Shown: positions 1 to 4,968 of the stretch, one piece after another
Layout: every line of letters begins with the position of its first letter
Position numbering within the stretch: the stretch's first letter is position 1
NCBI GenBank assembly: GCA_017302775.1
Contig: JAFLDC010000056.1
Coordinates: 1 to 9,049, forward strand
Length of the DNA stretch: 9,049 nucleotides
Direction: 5' to 3'
From: Sphingomonadales bacterium
GTDB lineage: Bacteria; Pseudomonadota; Alphaproteobacteria; Sphingomonadales; Sphingomonadaceae
Notes under the pieces: generated by a model
Told to the model about the DNA's origin: nothing
Seen by the model: only the letters and a program-made list of their open reading frames with translations
Databases searched by the model: none
Translations under genes and position numbers: made by a program

Positions 1-2
1 GG

Positions 3-593
3 CCGGATCGACAGATTGTGGCCGGCGTCGATGGCATAGCCGGTCCCAATGCTCTGCCTTGGTCGCGATTGACCTTCACAACTGGCTCAAAGGCTGAAGG
101 CGAGCAAGAGATCGATTTACCGCTGGAGGTCGCCGGACCATTCGGTTGGCGAGGCTCGATTACCAAGCTCAAGCTGGGCGACCAGGAAATCAATGTCTGG
201 TTCTCGCTGATGTTGCCGCAAAGCCTTGCAACGGCAGGATTAGGCGCTGAACTGGCGCGCACTAACGGCGGCGCGATGACCGGCGCAGCGCATTCAACGG
301 TAATCCGTTTCGGGATCGAACGCCCCGTCCGCACCATGCACCTTTCGACGCCGTTGCTGATTGGCGGGCGTCCCTTGAGCGAACTCGGTGTGCGTATGGC
401 CGATTTCGGCGATGCCTCAGGCATCCCGGAGGCTGGCGCAAAGTCGGACCCGGATGAAATCGTGGTGACCGCCGAAAAGAAGGGCAAGCGCGACTACAGC
501 CTGCTGCTCGGGCGCGATTTCCTCACCGGGTGTTCGTCGATCACCTATGATTTTCCGGCGAAACTGATTCGGCTGAGCTGCTTGCGATCATGA
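3..593 (+). CDS. Retropepsin-like aspartic protease family protein, 5' end outside window
   Basis: The reading frame is open to the window edge. A GTG at position 18 could be read as a start, but it falls just before a VDGIAGPNALP segment that resembles the DG(I/V)xG strand in the middle of retropepsin-type domains, so the true start is probably upstream. About 195 residues are visible. They end with DYSLLLGRDFLTGCSSITYDF, which matches the closing part of sphingomonad retropepsin-like proteins (LLGRDFL, then a CxSIxxDF strand). The catalytic DTG/DSG of the first half is not in view. A DPDEIVVTA stretch (453-473) looks like a TonB box. The protein is probably exported, but its signal peptide would lie off-window. 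Its stop overlaps the NUDIX start by ATGA, so the two are probably cotranscribed. The family call is fairly secure; proteolytic activity cannot be judged from this half. Confidence 0.72.
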   Translation, partial: PDRQIVAGVDGIAGPNALPWSRLTFTTGSKAEGEQEIDLPLEVAGPFGWRGSITKLKLGDQEINVWFSLMLPQSLATAGLGAELARTNGGAMTGAAHSTVIRFGIERPVRTMHLSTPLLIGGRPLSELGVRMADFGDASGIPEAGAKSDPDEIVVTAEKKGKRDYSLLLGRDFLTGCSSITYDFPAKLIRLSCLRS

Positions 594-1024
594 CCAATGC
601 TTTCGAGAACGCGGCGCTTCAGCAGATTCATATCGCTGCGGCTCTCATTGAGGATGGGGCCGGTCGGCTGCTCTTGGTCCGCAAGCGAGGCACGAGGTGG
701 TTCATGCAAGCTGGAGGCAAAATAGAAAGCGACGAAACATCGGGCACGGCACTGGTGCGGGAGCTCCAAGAGGAACTTGGCCTTGCGTTGTTTCGGGACG
801 TACCGCGCTATCTTGGACGATTTTCTGCGCCTGCTGCCAACGAACCAAACACGATCGTCGTGGCGGAAATCTACCATATCCGTGTGCAATATGAACCGAA
901 CACCCAGTCCGAAATCGAAGAGGCAAGATGGGTCAATCTTGAGTCAGCATTCAAGTTGCCTCTCGCACCGCTCACGCGGGAAATTGTTCTGCCAATCTTT
1001 CAGGCGATGACTTCGCCATCATAG
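590..1024 (+). CDS. NUDIX hydrolase
   Basis: This 144-residue protein is a single NUDIX domain. It contains a complete NUDIX box, G43-x5-E49-x7-R57-E58-L-x-E61-E62-x-G64-L65, which binds Mg2+ and catalyses hydrolysis of a nucleoside diphosphate linked to another moiety. The strand before the box (LLLVRKRGTRWFMQAGGKIE) resembles MutT-like and ADP-ribose/NTP-type NUDIX proteins with the WxxPGG-like turn changed to WFMQAGG. The substrate cannot be assigned. The ATG lies inside the stop of the upstream retropepsin-like gene (ATGA at 590-593), which favours translational coupling. The gene ends at a TAG about 7 bp before recognisable IS66 transposase remnant sequence, so its last few codons may have been reset by that insertion. 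Length is normal for a stand-alone NUDIX protein. Confidence 0.9.
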   Translation: MTNAFENAALQQIHIAAALIEDGAGRLLLVRKRGTRWFMQAGGKIESDETSGTALVRELQEELGLALFRDVPRYLGRFSAPAANEPNTIVVAEIYHIRVQYEPNTQSEIEEARWVNLESAFKLPLAPLTREIVLPIFQAMTSPS

Positions 1025-1030
1025 CGCCGC

Positions 1031-1125
1031 CCAATGGCGTCAACCCCGAGGCATGGCTCACTGACGTGCTCGACCGTATCGGCAAAGGCCTTCCGATCAA
1101 CGGCATTGATGAACTGCTGCCGTGA
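1031..1125 (+). pseudogene. IS66-family transposase (TnpC) C-terminal remnant
   Basis: Reading the frame at 1021-1125 gives NGVNPEAWLTDVLDRI followed by INGIDELLP and then a TGA. This is the recognisable tail of IS66-family transposases, which typically reads N-G-V-(D/N)-P-x-A-W-L-x-D-V-L-x-R-I and ends in (D/H)ELLPW. The stop stands where the usual tryptophan codon after LLP would be (TGG to TGA). There is no transposase sequence upstream: the NUDIX gene occupies that side in another frame. This is therefore a scrap of about 30 codons left by an old insertion. No IS66 terminal repeat was recognised. The sequence from 1126 to 1219 holds nothing else identifiable. Confidence 0.7.
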
Positions 1126-1219
1126 AGCTGGTCAGCCACCAACTGATTGAAGAGATATCGCTTCTCACCCACATCCTTTCGGATTGCCAATTCGGCGATT
1201 GGCTGCGTAAAGTTGACAG

Positions 1220-1738
1220 ATGAAGGGTTCAGGCATTTTCATCTTGTCGTGCTTCGCGCCGCTTTGGCTTCTGCTCGCCAAGCTCAACAATGCCCCCCTA
1301 CCGTGGCTGGCAGTCGCACTGGGCATCTGCCTGTCGGCAGCCCTGATCTGGCTCACTCGCAAGCAGGAAGATGCACCGTCAACTCAGTCTCCCGCTGAGC
1401 AAAGGCGGATCGGGCGAGTGTTCATGTGGTCGAGCATTGGCGAAGGGGTCGGCATCTTCATCATCATCAACGTTCTCATCAACATGCACATGGCAGATCG
1501 TGTGATGGCCGGAATCGCGTTGGTCGTTGGCCTCCACTTCATTCCAATTGGCCTCAAAGTACCGACGAGGGTGGCGCTTTTGCTGGCCGCTGCGATGTTG
1601 GTCATCAGCGTTGCGGGATTTTCGATTCCTTCCGCAGAGTGCGCCGCGCTTTTTGTCGGTTGCGCAGGCGCTGTAACCCTATGGGCAGCCGTGATTGCAG
1701 CCATCAAAGCTTCGACACAGCGTTCCCCCGGCAGATAG
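1220..1738 (+). CDS. Multispanning inner-membrane protein of unknown function
   Basis: The 172-residue protein is dominated by hydrophobic segments at about residues 5-20, 27-45, 70-88, 95-112, 117-133 and 141-162, giving five or six membrane helices. A polar basic loop (about 46-69, with several R/K/Q) follows the second helix. A GLHFIPIG motif (104-111) sits at the end of the fourth helix; similar GLHF(L/I)P segments occur in uncharacterised small membrane proteins of Proteobacteria. No transporter or enzyme signature is visible. The ATG at 1220 is preceded by TTGACAG but no convincing Shine-Dalgarno, so the start is the least sure part. The gene stands alone between the IS66 scrap and a convergent small ORF. 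Coding in this frame is credible because the hydrophobic helices are continuous and well spaced. Confidence 0.7.
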   Translation: MKGSGIFILSCFAPLWLLLAKLNNAPLPWLAVALGICLSAALIWLTRKQEDAPSTQSPAEQRRIGRVFMWSSIGEGVGIFIIINVLINMHMADRVMAGIALVVGLHFIPIGLKVPTRVALLLAAAMLVISVAGFSIPSAECAALFVGCAGAVTLWAAVIAAIKASTQRSPGR

Positions 1739-1749
1739 TGCGATTAGCA

Positions 1750-1761
1750 GGGCAATTGCCC
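1750..1761. other. Perfect 12-bp palindrome between convergent genes
   Basis: GGGCAATTGCCC is a perfect inverted repeat, 11 bp after the stop of the membrane-protein gene and 20 bp beyond the stop of the convergent small ORF. It could form a short GC-rich stem with an AATT loop and is followed by GTTTC. A transcription terminator is possible but the stem is only 4 bp with that loop and there is no proper T run on either strand. A protein-binding site is equally possible. Confidence 0.3.
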
Positions 1762-1781
1762 GTTTCGGATGGTTACTACCA

Positions 1782-1958
1782 CTATGGGTCGTTCCATAGA
1801 TCCTTGGCCAGTTCCTCATCCGTTGGCTGGCTAGCAAGAATTCGCGCTCGCAACTCCGCTGGCATGTCAGCAGAGCGATGAACAGTCAGGCTCATCGCGC
1901 TGATGACCTCATCGCGGGTTCTTTGGCGCGGTTCTCCCAACGGCTTTGGCCTATCCAT
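1782..1958 (-). CDS. Small hypothetical protein, 58 residues
   Basis: Read from ATG at 1958-1956 to TAG at 1784-1782, this frame gives a 58-residue charged soluble protein. It starts MDRPKPLGEPRQRTRDEVI and ends with a DMPAELRARILASQPTDEEL segment and LAKDLWNDP. The composition (many E, D, R, A, L; an amphipathic helix around residues 31-52) is much more protein-like than the plus-strand frames over the same DNA, whose translations are rich in R, S, P, H and G. No strong Shine-Dalgarno precedes the ATG. No family was recognised. It points toward the membrane-protein gene and away from the 2343 operon, so it forms its own unit. It is probably a real small gene, but without homologues this remains an inference from composition. 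Confidence 0.45.
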   Translation of the reverse strand: MDRPKPLGEPRQRTRDEVISAMSLTVHRSADMPAELRARILASQPTDEELAKDLWNDP

Positions 1959-2083
1959 CGCGATAGCTTACCGATTCCGCGGAGGCGCGCAACCTGATCG
2001 TGCCGGATCAAGTCCGAGATTTTACCCCGTCAACCGCTCCCATCCGCATCGAGGAATGCGCATAGATCGCAATTGGATAGTGC

Positions 2084-2103
2084 TCACATGTTCACATGTG
2101 AAC
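2084..2103. promoter_or_regulatory. Palindromic candidate operator with overlapping repeat
   Basis: GTTCACATGTGAAC (2090-2103) is a perfect 14-bp palindrome. The left part, TCACATG (2084-2090), repeats the TCACATG at 2092-2098 with an 8-bp step, so two half-site arrangements overlap. Symmetry of this kind is typical of a dimeric repressor or activator site. It lies in the non-coding stretch upstream of the structured leader of the 2343 gene and about 130 bp upstream of the small minus-strand gene, so either could be the target. No convincing -35/-10 pair was found beside it. It is unlike parS because the central spacing differs. Confidence 0.4.
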
Positions 2104-2170
2104 CCGCAGCGATTTCGCATTGCCAGATTCTATGGATTCGGCCATCAGTGAGCCAGAAATCCCTCGGTAT

Positions 2171-2312
2171 GTCCCGGGGGTGAGGCGTGGAAACCTCGTA
2201 CCACTAGCGCCGGTCAGCTCATGCTGGCCGGGTGGCCGCTACGCATGTCCAAGGCTCGCCTAAAGGTGGCGGCGCCTTGTGCTAGTGCAGGGTTTCCAAC
2301 ACCCGGCTCGGG
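2171..2312 (+). ncRNA. Candidate structured RNA with nested helices, leader of the 2343 gene
   Basis: Complementary blocks nest inside one another. TGGAAACC (2188-2195) pairs with GGTTTCCA (2291-2298), 8 of 8. Inside it, CACTAGCGC (2202-2210) pairs with GTGCTAGTG (2279-2287), 9 pairs with one G-U. Inside that are two hairpins: CGGTCAGC-TCAT-GCTGGCCG (2211-2230, 8 pairs with one G-U), and AAGGC/GCCTT (2251-2255/2274-2278) with an inner 4-bp stem capped by TAAA (2257-2268, one G-U). Outside, GGGTG (2178-2182) can pair with CACCC (2300-2304). The G-U pairs would be A-C mismatches on the other strand, so the plus strand is the likely RNA. The result is a closed multi-branch fold like a riboswitch or a stable sRNA. 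No known RNA class was recognised. An untranslated leader is favoured because the fold ends 31 bp before the TTG start. An oriT- or integron-like DNA structure is an alternative. Confidence 0.5.
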
Positions 2313-2314
2313 CC

Positions 2315-2338
2315 GCCTCTCAGTTTCGCAGGAGAGGC
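2315..2338 (+). promoter_or_regulatory. Hairpin that sequesters the Shine-Dalgarno of the 2343 gene
   Basis: GCCTCTC (2315-2321) and GAGAGGC (2332-2338) form a perfect 7-bp stem around a 10-nt loop. The right arm contains most of the only good ribosome binding site for the downstream gene, AGGAG at 2330-2334, which sits 8 nt before the TTG at 2343. When this hairpin forms, initiation should be hindered. The left arm also matches GAGGCG at 2182-2187 (against CGCCTC at 2314-2319, 6 of 6), at the edge of the upstream fold. The leader could therefore switch between a hidden and an exposed ribosome binding site. The pairing is read directly from the sequence; the switching is inferred. Confidence 0.5.
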
Positions 2339-2342
2339 ACGG

Positions 2343-3176
2343 TTGGTCCGAAAAGCATTTTTCTATTTTGAGATCGCTCTGATCGCTGCGGTGCAAGTGC
2401 TCAGCCTCCTGTGGGCGACCATTGGATTTTGGTCGGCAAACGCCCAATCCGTAACGCCGACGAACATGGACGTCGTAAATGCCTTCATGGCCGAACTCCC
2501 GCCATCGGACGAGATGCGGCGGAATGCCTCCTACACTATGGAAACCGTCCACCCCTTCCAAGCAAGCCCGGCGACCTACCGCATCTACAGTCACAAAAAC
2601 GGCAAGGCGAAGCAGGCTCTGTTGCAACGCGCACAAAGTGCGTTCACCGAGGAGTGCAACGCCAAAGGCGGGGCGATCGCGTCTCGCGACAGTCAGGACT
2701 ATGCGCTTACCATCGAGCGTCTGCGACCGGCGGCACCGGATGCGACCATTTTGATTTGCATCAGGCCCGATCGTAGGCCGCTGGGTATGCTGATTACGCT
2801 AAAACGGACCGTCGGCCGCCATGGTTCAAGAGGAGATTTGAGCGATGCCGCACTCGATCTCGTCTTCGGAGGTGGCCAACCCTATTATTTGATAGCCCTT
2901 CAGCCGCCTTCAGCGGTTTACACGCAGGAGCGGCTTGATCGCGAGGCGGCTAACCTCGCTGCGGCCCAGCAGCGGCAAGCGGCCGAGCGAGAGCGTGCCG
3001 AAGCGCAGGAACTAGCCGAAGTCCAAAACTGGCGACGCACCATCAAACCCGGAACCGAAACCGGTTGCGGCCCGGTGCTGCGCGTGAACGGCGATCTGAT
3101 CGAGGTCGTTTATTACCAGACCCGCGAGCCGAAATGGTATCGACGGTCCGAGCTTTGGCCAAGCGCCTGTCGCTGA
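2343..3176 (+). CDS. Exported coiled-coil protein of unknown function
   Basis: The 277-residue protein starts at a TTG chosen because AGGAG lies 8 nt upstream. This start also produces a good signal peptide: basic residues R3 and K4, a hydrophobic core at about 11-30, and an ANA|QS signal peptidase I site after residue 34. The mature protein is therefore expected in the periplasm or outside. Residues about 195-230 are a run of A, E, Q and R, predicted coiled coil. The tail (about 236-274: TGCGPVLRVNGDLIEVVYY, then WYRRSELWP) resembles a small beta-rich domain seen at the end of uncharacterised exported proteobacterial proteins. There are four cysteines (105, 139, 242, 276), two of them in the tail. 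The stop overlaps the ATG of the next gene (TGATG). The middle region (40-190) matches nothing recognised. Confidence 0.75.
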   Translation: MVRKAFFYFEIALIAAVQVLSLLWATIGFWSANAQSVTPTNMDVVNAFMAELPPSDEMRRNASYTMETVHPFQASPATYRIYSHKNGKAKQALLQRAQSAFTEECNAKGGAIASRDSQDYALTIERLRPAAPDATILICIRPDRRPLGMLITLKRTVGRHGSRGDLSDAALDLVFGGGQPYYLIALQPPSAVYTQERLDREAANLAAAQQRQAAERERAEAQELAEVQNWRRTIKPGTETGCGPVLRVNGDLIEVVYYQTREPKWYRRSELWPSACR

Positions 3177-3550
3177 TGGGCACTCCAAAGAATGAGAAAG
3201 AAGCGATGACCAAAAAGCGGAGAAAGGTACGGCAAACAGATCGTGATGATGCAAACCTGAGCGTCAATCGCGAGAGGGTACGCAGCGCGGTCAGCGATTT
3301 ACGCAGGCGGGAAGTGAAAGCCGGGTTTCATCAGCGCTTTGTTCTCTTGCATGAATCAACGATCAAGGAGATCGATAGCTTGTACAAGGGTTGCGGCTTC
3401 AGATCTAAAGCGGACTTCATTCGTGAGTTGGTTCTGGAGGGCCTTGAAGCTGGCGCAATCGAGCGCATTCGCTCACGTCATGAAAGCAATAGCCGACCCC
3501 ATCCATGGCGAGTAAAAGCCGGTCCAAAAAAGTATCGAAATTTACTATGA
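3176..3550 (+). CDS. Ribbon-helix-helix DNA-binding protein
   Basis: The ATG at 3176 overlaps the stop of the exported-protein gene (TGATG), so translation is probably coupled. An ATG at 3206 preceded by GAGAAAGAAG is an alternative. The longer form has 124 residues. The N-terminus (about 1-50) is very basic and probably disordered. Residues about 53-92 fit the ribbon-helix-helix fold: a strand (QRFVLLHE), helix A (STIKEIDSLYKGCG), a turn (FRSKADF) and helix B (IRELVLEGLEAG), in the CopG/Arc/MetJ pattern. A basic tail follows. Such proteins bind operators as dimers and serve as plasmid copy regulators, antitoxins or relaxosome partners. Which one applies here cannot be told; no toxin-like gene follows. 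The pairing with an exported protein is unusual. It could act on the palindrome at 2090-2103. Confidence 0.7.
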   Translation: MGTPKNEKEAMTKKRRKVRQTDRDDANLSVNRERVRSAVSDLRRREVKAGFHQRFVLLHESTIKEIDSLYKGCGFRSKADFIRELVLEGLEAGAIERIRSRHESNSRPHPWRVKAGPKKYRNLL

Positions 3551-3602
3551 ACGGAATTCTTAGGAGCGTGCCATCGTCACTCATTTGATGGTAACAAGAT
3601 AC

Positions 3603-3893
3603 CTATCGTGCGGCTTTCTCCATGTCATCTTCGAGCTTCAAAATGCGCCAAAGGCCAATTGCCAGGGAACATGACACATACGCTGCCATCGCCGTGATTT
3701 GATCGATGTTTGACGCGTGAAAAATGACGTAAGTCCAGCAGGCTGTCAGACCGGCGGCAATCGATAATTTTACAGTTGTGACTTCCTCTCGCGCTAACAC
3801 AAAGACACTAAGAGCTGCTTGATAGTTCGGTGCGAAAGACTCGAGGATATCAAAAATTTCCCGCTCGGGTTCTTGAGGACCATTGTCGTTCAT
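3603..3893 (-). CDS. Small two-helix membrane protein
   Basis: The protein has 96 residues. An acidic N-terminal region (about 1-40, including EPEREIFDILESFAPNY) is followed by two hydrophobic helices, about 41-60 and 66-85, and a short charged tail (KLEDDMEKAAR). No family was recognised. The ATG (3893-3891) lies 1 nt after the TAA of the XRE repressor gene, so the two form one transcript. A membrane protein expressed with a CI-like repressor fits lysogeny-associated functions such as superinfection exclusion, or a holin- or toxin-like effector held in check by the regulator. That is inference from position only. The gene is convergent with the RHH gene, separated by 52 bp that include a weak inverted repeat, CCATC/GATGG (3571-3591). 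Confidence 0.65.
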   Translation of the reverse strand: MNDNGPQEPEREIFDILESFAPNYQAALSVFVLAREEVTTVKLSIAAGLTACWTYVIFHASNIDQITAMAAYVSCSLAIGLWRILKLEDDMEKAAR

Positions 3894-3894
3894 C

Positions 3895-4287
3895 TTACGC
3901 AGCCTTTTCCATTATGAATTTCTCCATCTCAACAGAAGGGGAATCTGTCGTAAGGCGGTATTTCAGAAGCACTGCAACGATCTGCGCCTCTTTCTCAGCG
4001 GGGACCGGAATCGGAAAGCTGGCTGCCCAATGTCGAACCTTGGCCACTACCTTTTCGACCTCATCATAGAGGCTTTCAGATGTTGCAGTACCATCCCCGA
4101 GAAGTAACCACTCTGCAGATACGTTGTAGGACCTGCAGAGGTCGATCAGTAGACGCGCGGGAGGGTCGCTAGCACCGCGTTCGTAGTTCTTGAGCGCGCT
4201 TGGCGACACCTGGAGCAATGGTGCAAAGCCGGTCTGGCTGAGGCCAACACGCGCTCGGATATGCGCGATACGCTTGCCTATCGACAT
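3895..4287 (-). CDS. XRE/CI-like transcriptional repressor
   Basis: The 130-residue protein opens with a canonical Cro/CI-type helix-turn-helix at about 3-62: IGKRIAHIRARVGLSQTGFA, then VSPSALKNYERG, then the SAEWLLLGDGT segment typical of phage C2/CI repressors at the end of the HTH domain. The remaining 68 residues lack a LexA/S24-type autoprotease (no S-K dyad motifs), so it is not a RecA-cleaved repressor. They are helical and may serve for dimerisation. It is transcribed away from the excisionase-like and integrase genes, the usual layout for an element repressor controlling two divergent arms. GTAT repeats in the 4288-4393 gap are plausible operators. Its gene is followed after 1 nt by the small membrane-protein gene. 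Confidence 0.85.
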   Translation of the reverse strand: MSIGKRIAHIRARVGLSQTGFAPLLQVSPSALKNYERGASDPPARLLIDLCRSYNVSAEWLLLGDGTATSESLYDEVEKVVAKVRHWAASFPIPVPAEKEAQIVAVLLKYRLTTDSPSVEMEKFIMEKAA

Positions 4288-4393
4288 TTTGACTTGCCTG
4301 ACGGTATCAAATTGTATACTCCGTATCGAAATATGACTATTTCTGCGCGAATCATCTCATAATTTGCCCTAGGTAACACAGAAAGGTTTATCC
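4288..4393. promoter_or_regulatory. Divergent control region with repeated GTAT boxes
   Basis: This region separates the repressor from the excisionase-like gene and is clearly richer in A+T than its flanks. GTAT occurs at 4304-4307, 4314-4317 and 4323-4326, roughly one helical turn apart, and ATAC-TCC-GTAT (4316-4326) is an inverted repeat. For the rightward arm, TTGACT (4289-4294) is a good -35, but the best -10, TATACT (4315-4320), is 20 bp away. CATAAT (4358-4363) is another -10 candidate with a poor -35. The rightward promoter may therefore be weak or need activation, as expected for excision and integration genes kept off in the integrated state. Confidence 0.5.
4311..4339 (-). promoter_or_regulatory. 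Leftward promoter of the repressor gene
   Basis: On the minus strand TAGTCA (4339-4334, 4 of 6 against TTGACA) and TACAAT (4316-4311, 5 of 6 against TATAAT) are 17 bp apart, and the ATG of the repressor is 24 bp further on. An inverted repeat ATAC-TCC-GTAT (4316-4326) covers the spacer next to the -10, so the repressor could control its own gene. Assignment is by consensus match only. Confidence 0.45.
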
Positions 4394-4588
4394 GTGACGC
4401 CGAATCTCGAAAGCCCGCGCCAACTGGCTAAGAGGACTGGATGGCCGGAACGACGAATAAGAAATTTGATTGCCACTGAGCGGCTTCGCCACGTCCGCAT
4501 CGGCGGAAACATTTTTCTGCCGATCAACGCATTGGAAGAATTTCTGGAAGCCAACATGGTCGAGCCCAAGGCTGTCGGCAATGAATGA
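4394..4588 (+). CDS. Excisionase-like helix-turn-helix protein
   Basis: The 64-residue protein consists of one winged HTH of the excisionase/MerR type (HTH_17). It contains SPRQLAKRTGWPERRIRNLI (7-26), ERLRHVRIGGNIFLPI with the typical LRHVRIG wing, and a C-terminal helix ALEEFLEAN. The GTG start is supported by GAAAGG 7 nt upstream (4381-4386). Proteins of this kind bend DNA at the attachment site and steer the integrase toward excision, or act as regulators. Here it is the first gene of the arm leading to the integrase, which favours a recombination directionality factor. Its stop overlaps a following ATG (ATGA, 4585-4588). Confidence 0.75.
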   Translation: MTPNLESPRQLAKRTGWPERRIRNLIATERLRHVRIGGNIFLPINALEEFLEANMVEPKAVGNE

Positions 4589-4968
4589 GTCCCCTCTGTT
4601 CACGCTGGCCCACGATGGAAAATCGGATCTATTCGATGACTGACATTGTCACGCTTAACTCGAAGTGGAGCCGGAACAGTCTGGCGCGACGCGGTATCCG
4701 GTTTGAAGCCAGCGACTGCGACCTGCTTAACGCGATTGGTTTGGGCGATCTGCTCGCCAACGCGGCAGCGAAATATTTGAGGGAAACATGCCAAACCAGA
4801 CTGAACAGCTCTACTCGAGAGGGCCTTACCGTCTCGAATGGGACCAAGGACGAGCAGGAGCGCTTCGCACACCGTTCCTCCAGATCGTCTGGTATGATAA
4901 AGCCGCACGACGCAATCGCAGCAAATCAACGGGCACTGAGGACATTGCGAAAGCCGAAGACGCGCTAG
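4585..4968 (+). CDS. Doubtful ORF between the excisionase-like gene and the integrase
   Basis: This frame begins at an ATGA overlap with the excisionase-like gene and could encode 127 residues; an internal ATG at 4636 gives a more natural N-terminus (MTDIVTLNSKWSRNSLARRG). The stretch before 4788 has protein-like composition (FEASDCDLLNAIGLGDLLAN). After 4788 the frame overlaps the integrase gene by 180 bp and becomes a low-complexity R/S/K-rich shadow. A second possibility is a 20-codon peptide at 4581-4643 (MNESPLFTLAHDGKSDLFDD) whose end overlaps the ATG at 4636. Either a small protein is encoded whose end was altered by a frameshift, or the segment is a leader. No family was recognised. 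Confidence 0.3.
   Translation: MSPLCSRWPTMENRIYSMTDIVTLNSKWSRNSLARRGIRFEASDCDLLNAIGLGDLLANAAAKYLRETCQTRLNSSTREGLTVSNGTKDEQERFAHRSSRSSGMIKPHDAIAANQRALRTLRKPKTR

Noticed and set aside
1895..1925. Hammerhead ribozyme core (CTGATGA)
   Set aside because: CTGATGA occurs, but no GAAA or matching stems I and III follow, and the match lies inside the probable small gene.
2090..2103. parS-type ParB site
   Set aside because: The palindrome has CATG between the TTCA/TGAA arms instead of the parS core, and no parA or parB gene is present.
1903..2151. Plus-strand 82-codon ORF
   Set aside because: Its translation is R/S/P/G-rich with no recognisable domain, it lies opposite the more protein-like 58-residue minus-strand frame, and it has no ribosome binding site.
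2171..2312. Retron msr/msd or group II intron RNA
   Set aside because: There is no reverse transcriptase gene in the window, and no domain V-like hairpin or retron branch-guanosine arrangement could be identified.
2214..2636. Minus-strand 140-codon ORF across the leader and the exported-protein gene
   Set aside because: It is a shadow: the plus-strand frame has a signal peptide and Shine-Dalgarno, while this one reads as R/H/C-rich sequence and crosses the structured leader.
3571..3591. Bidirectional terminator between the RHH and membrane-protein genes
   Set aside because: The CCATC/GATGG stem is only 5 bp with an 11-nt loop and has no T run on either side.
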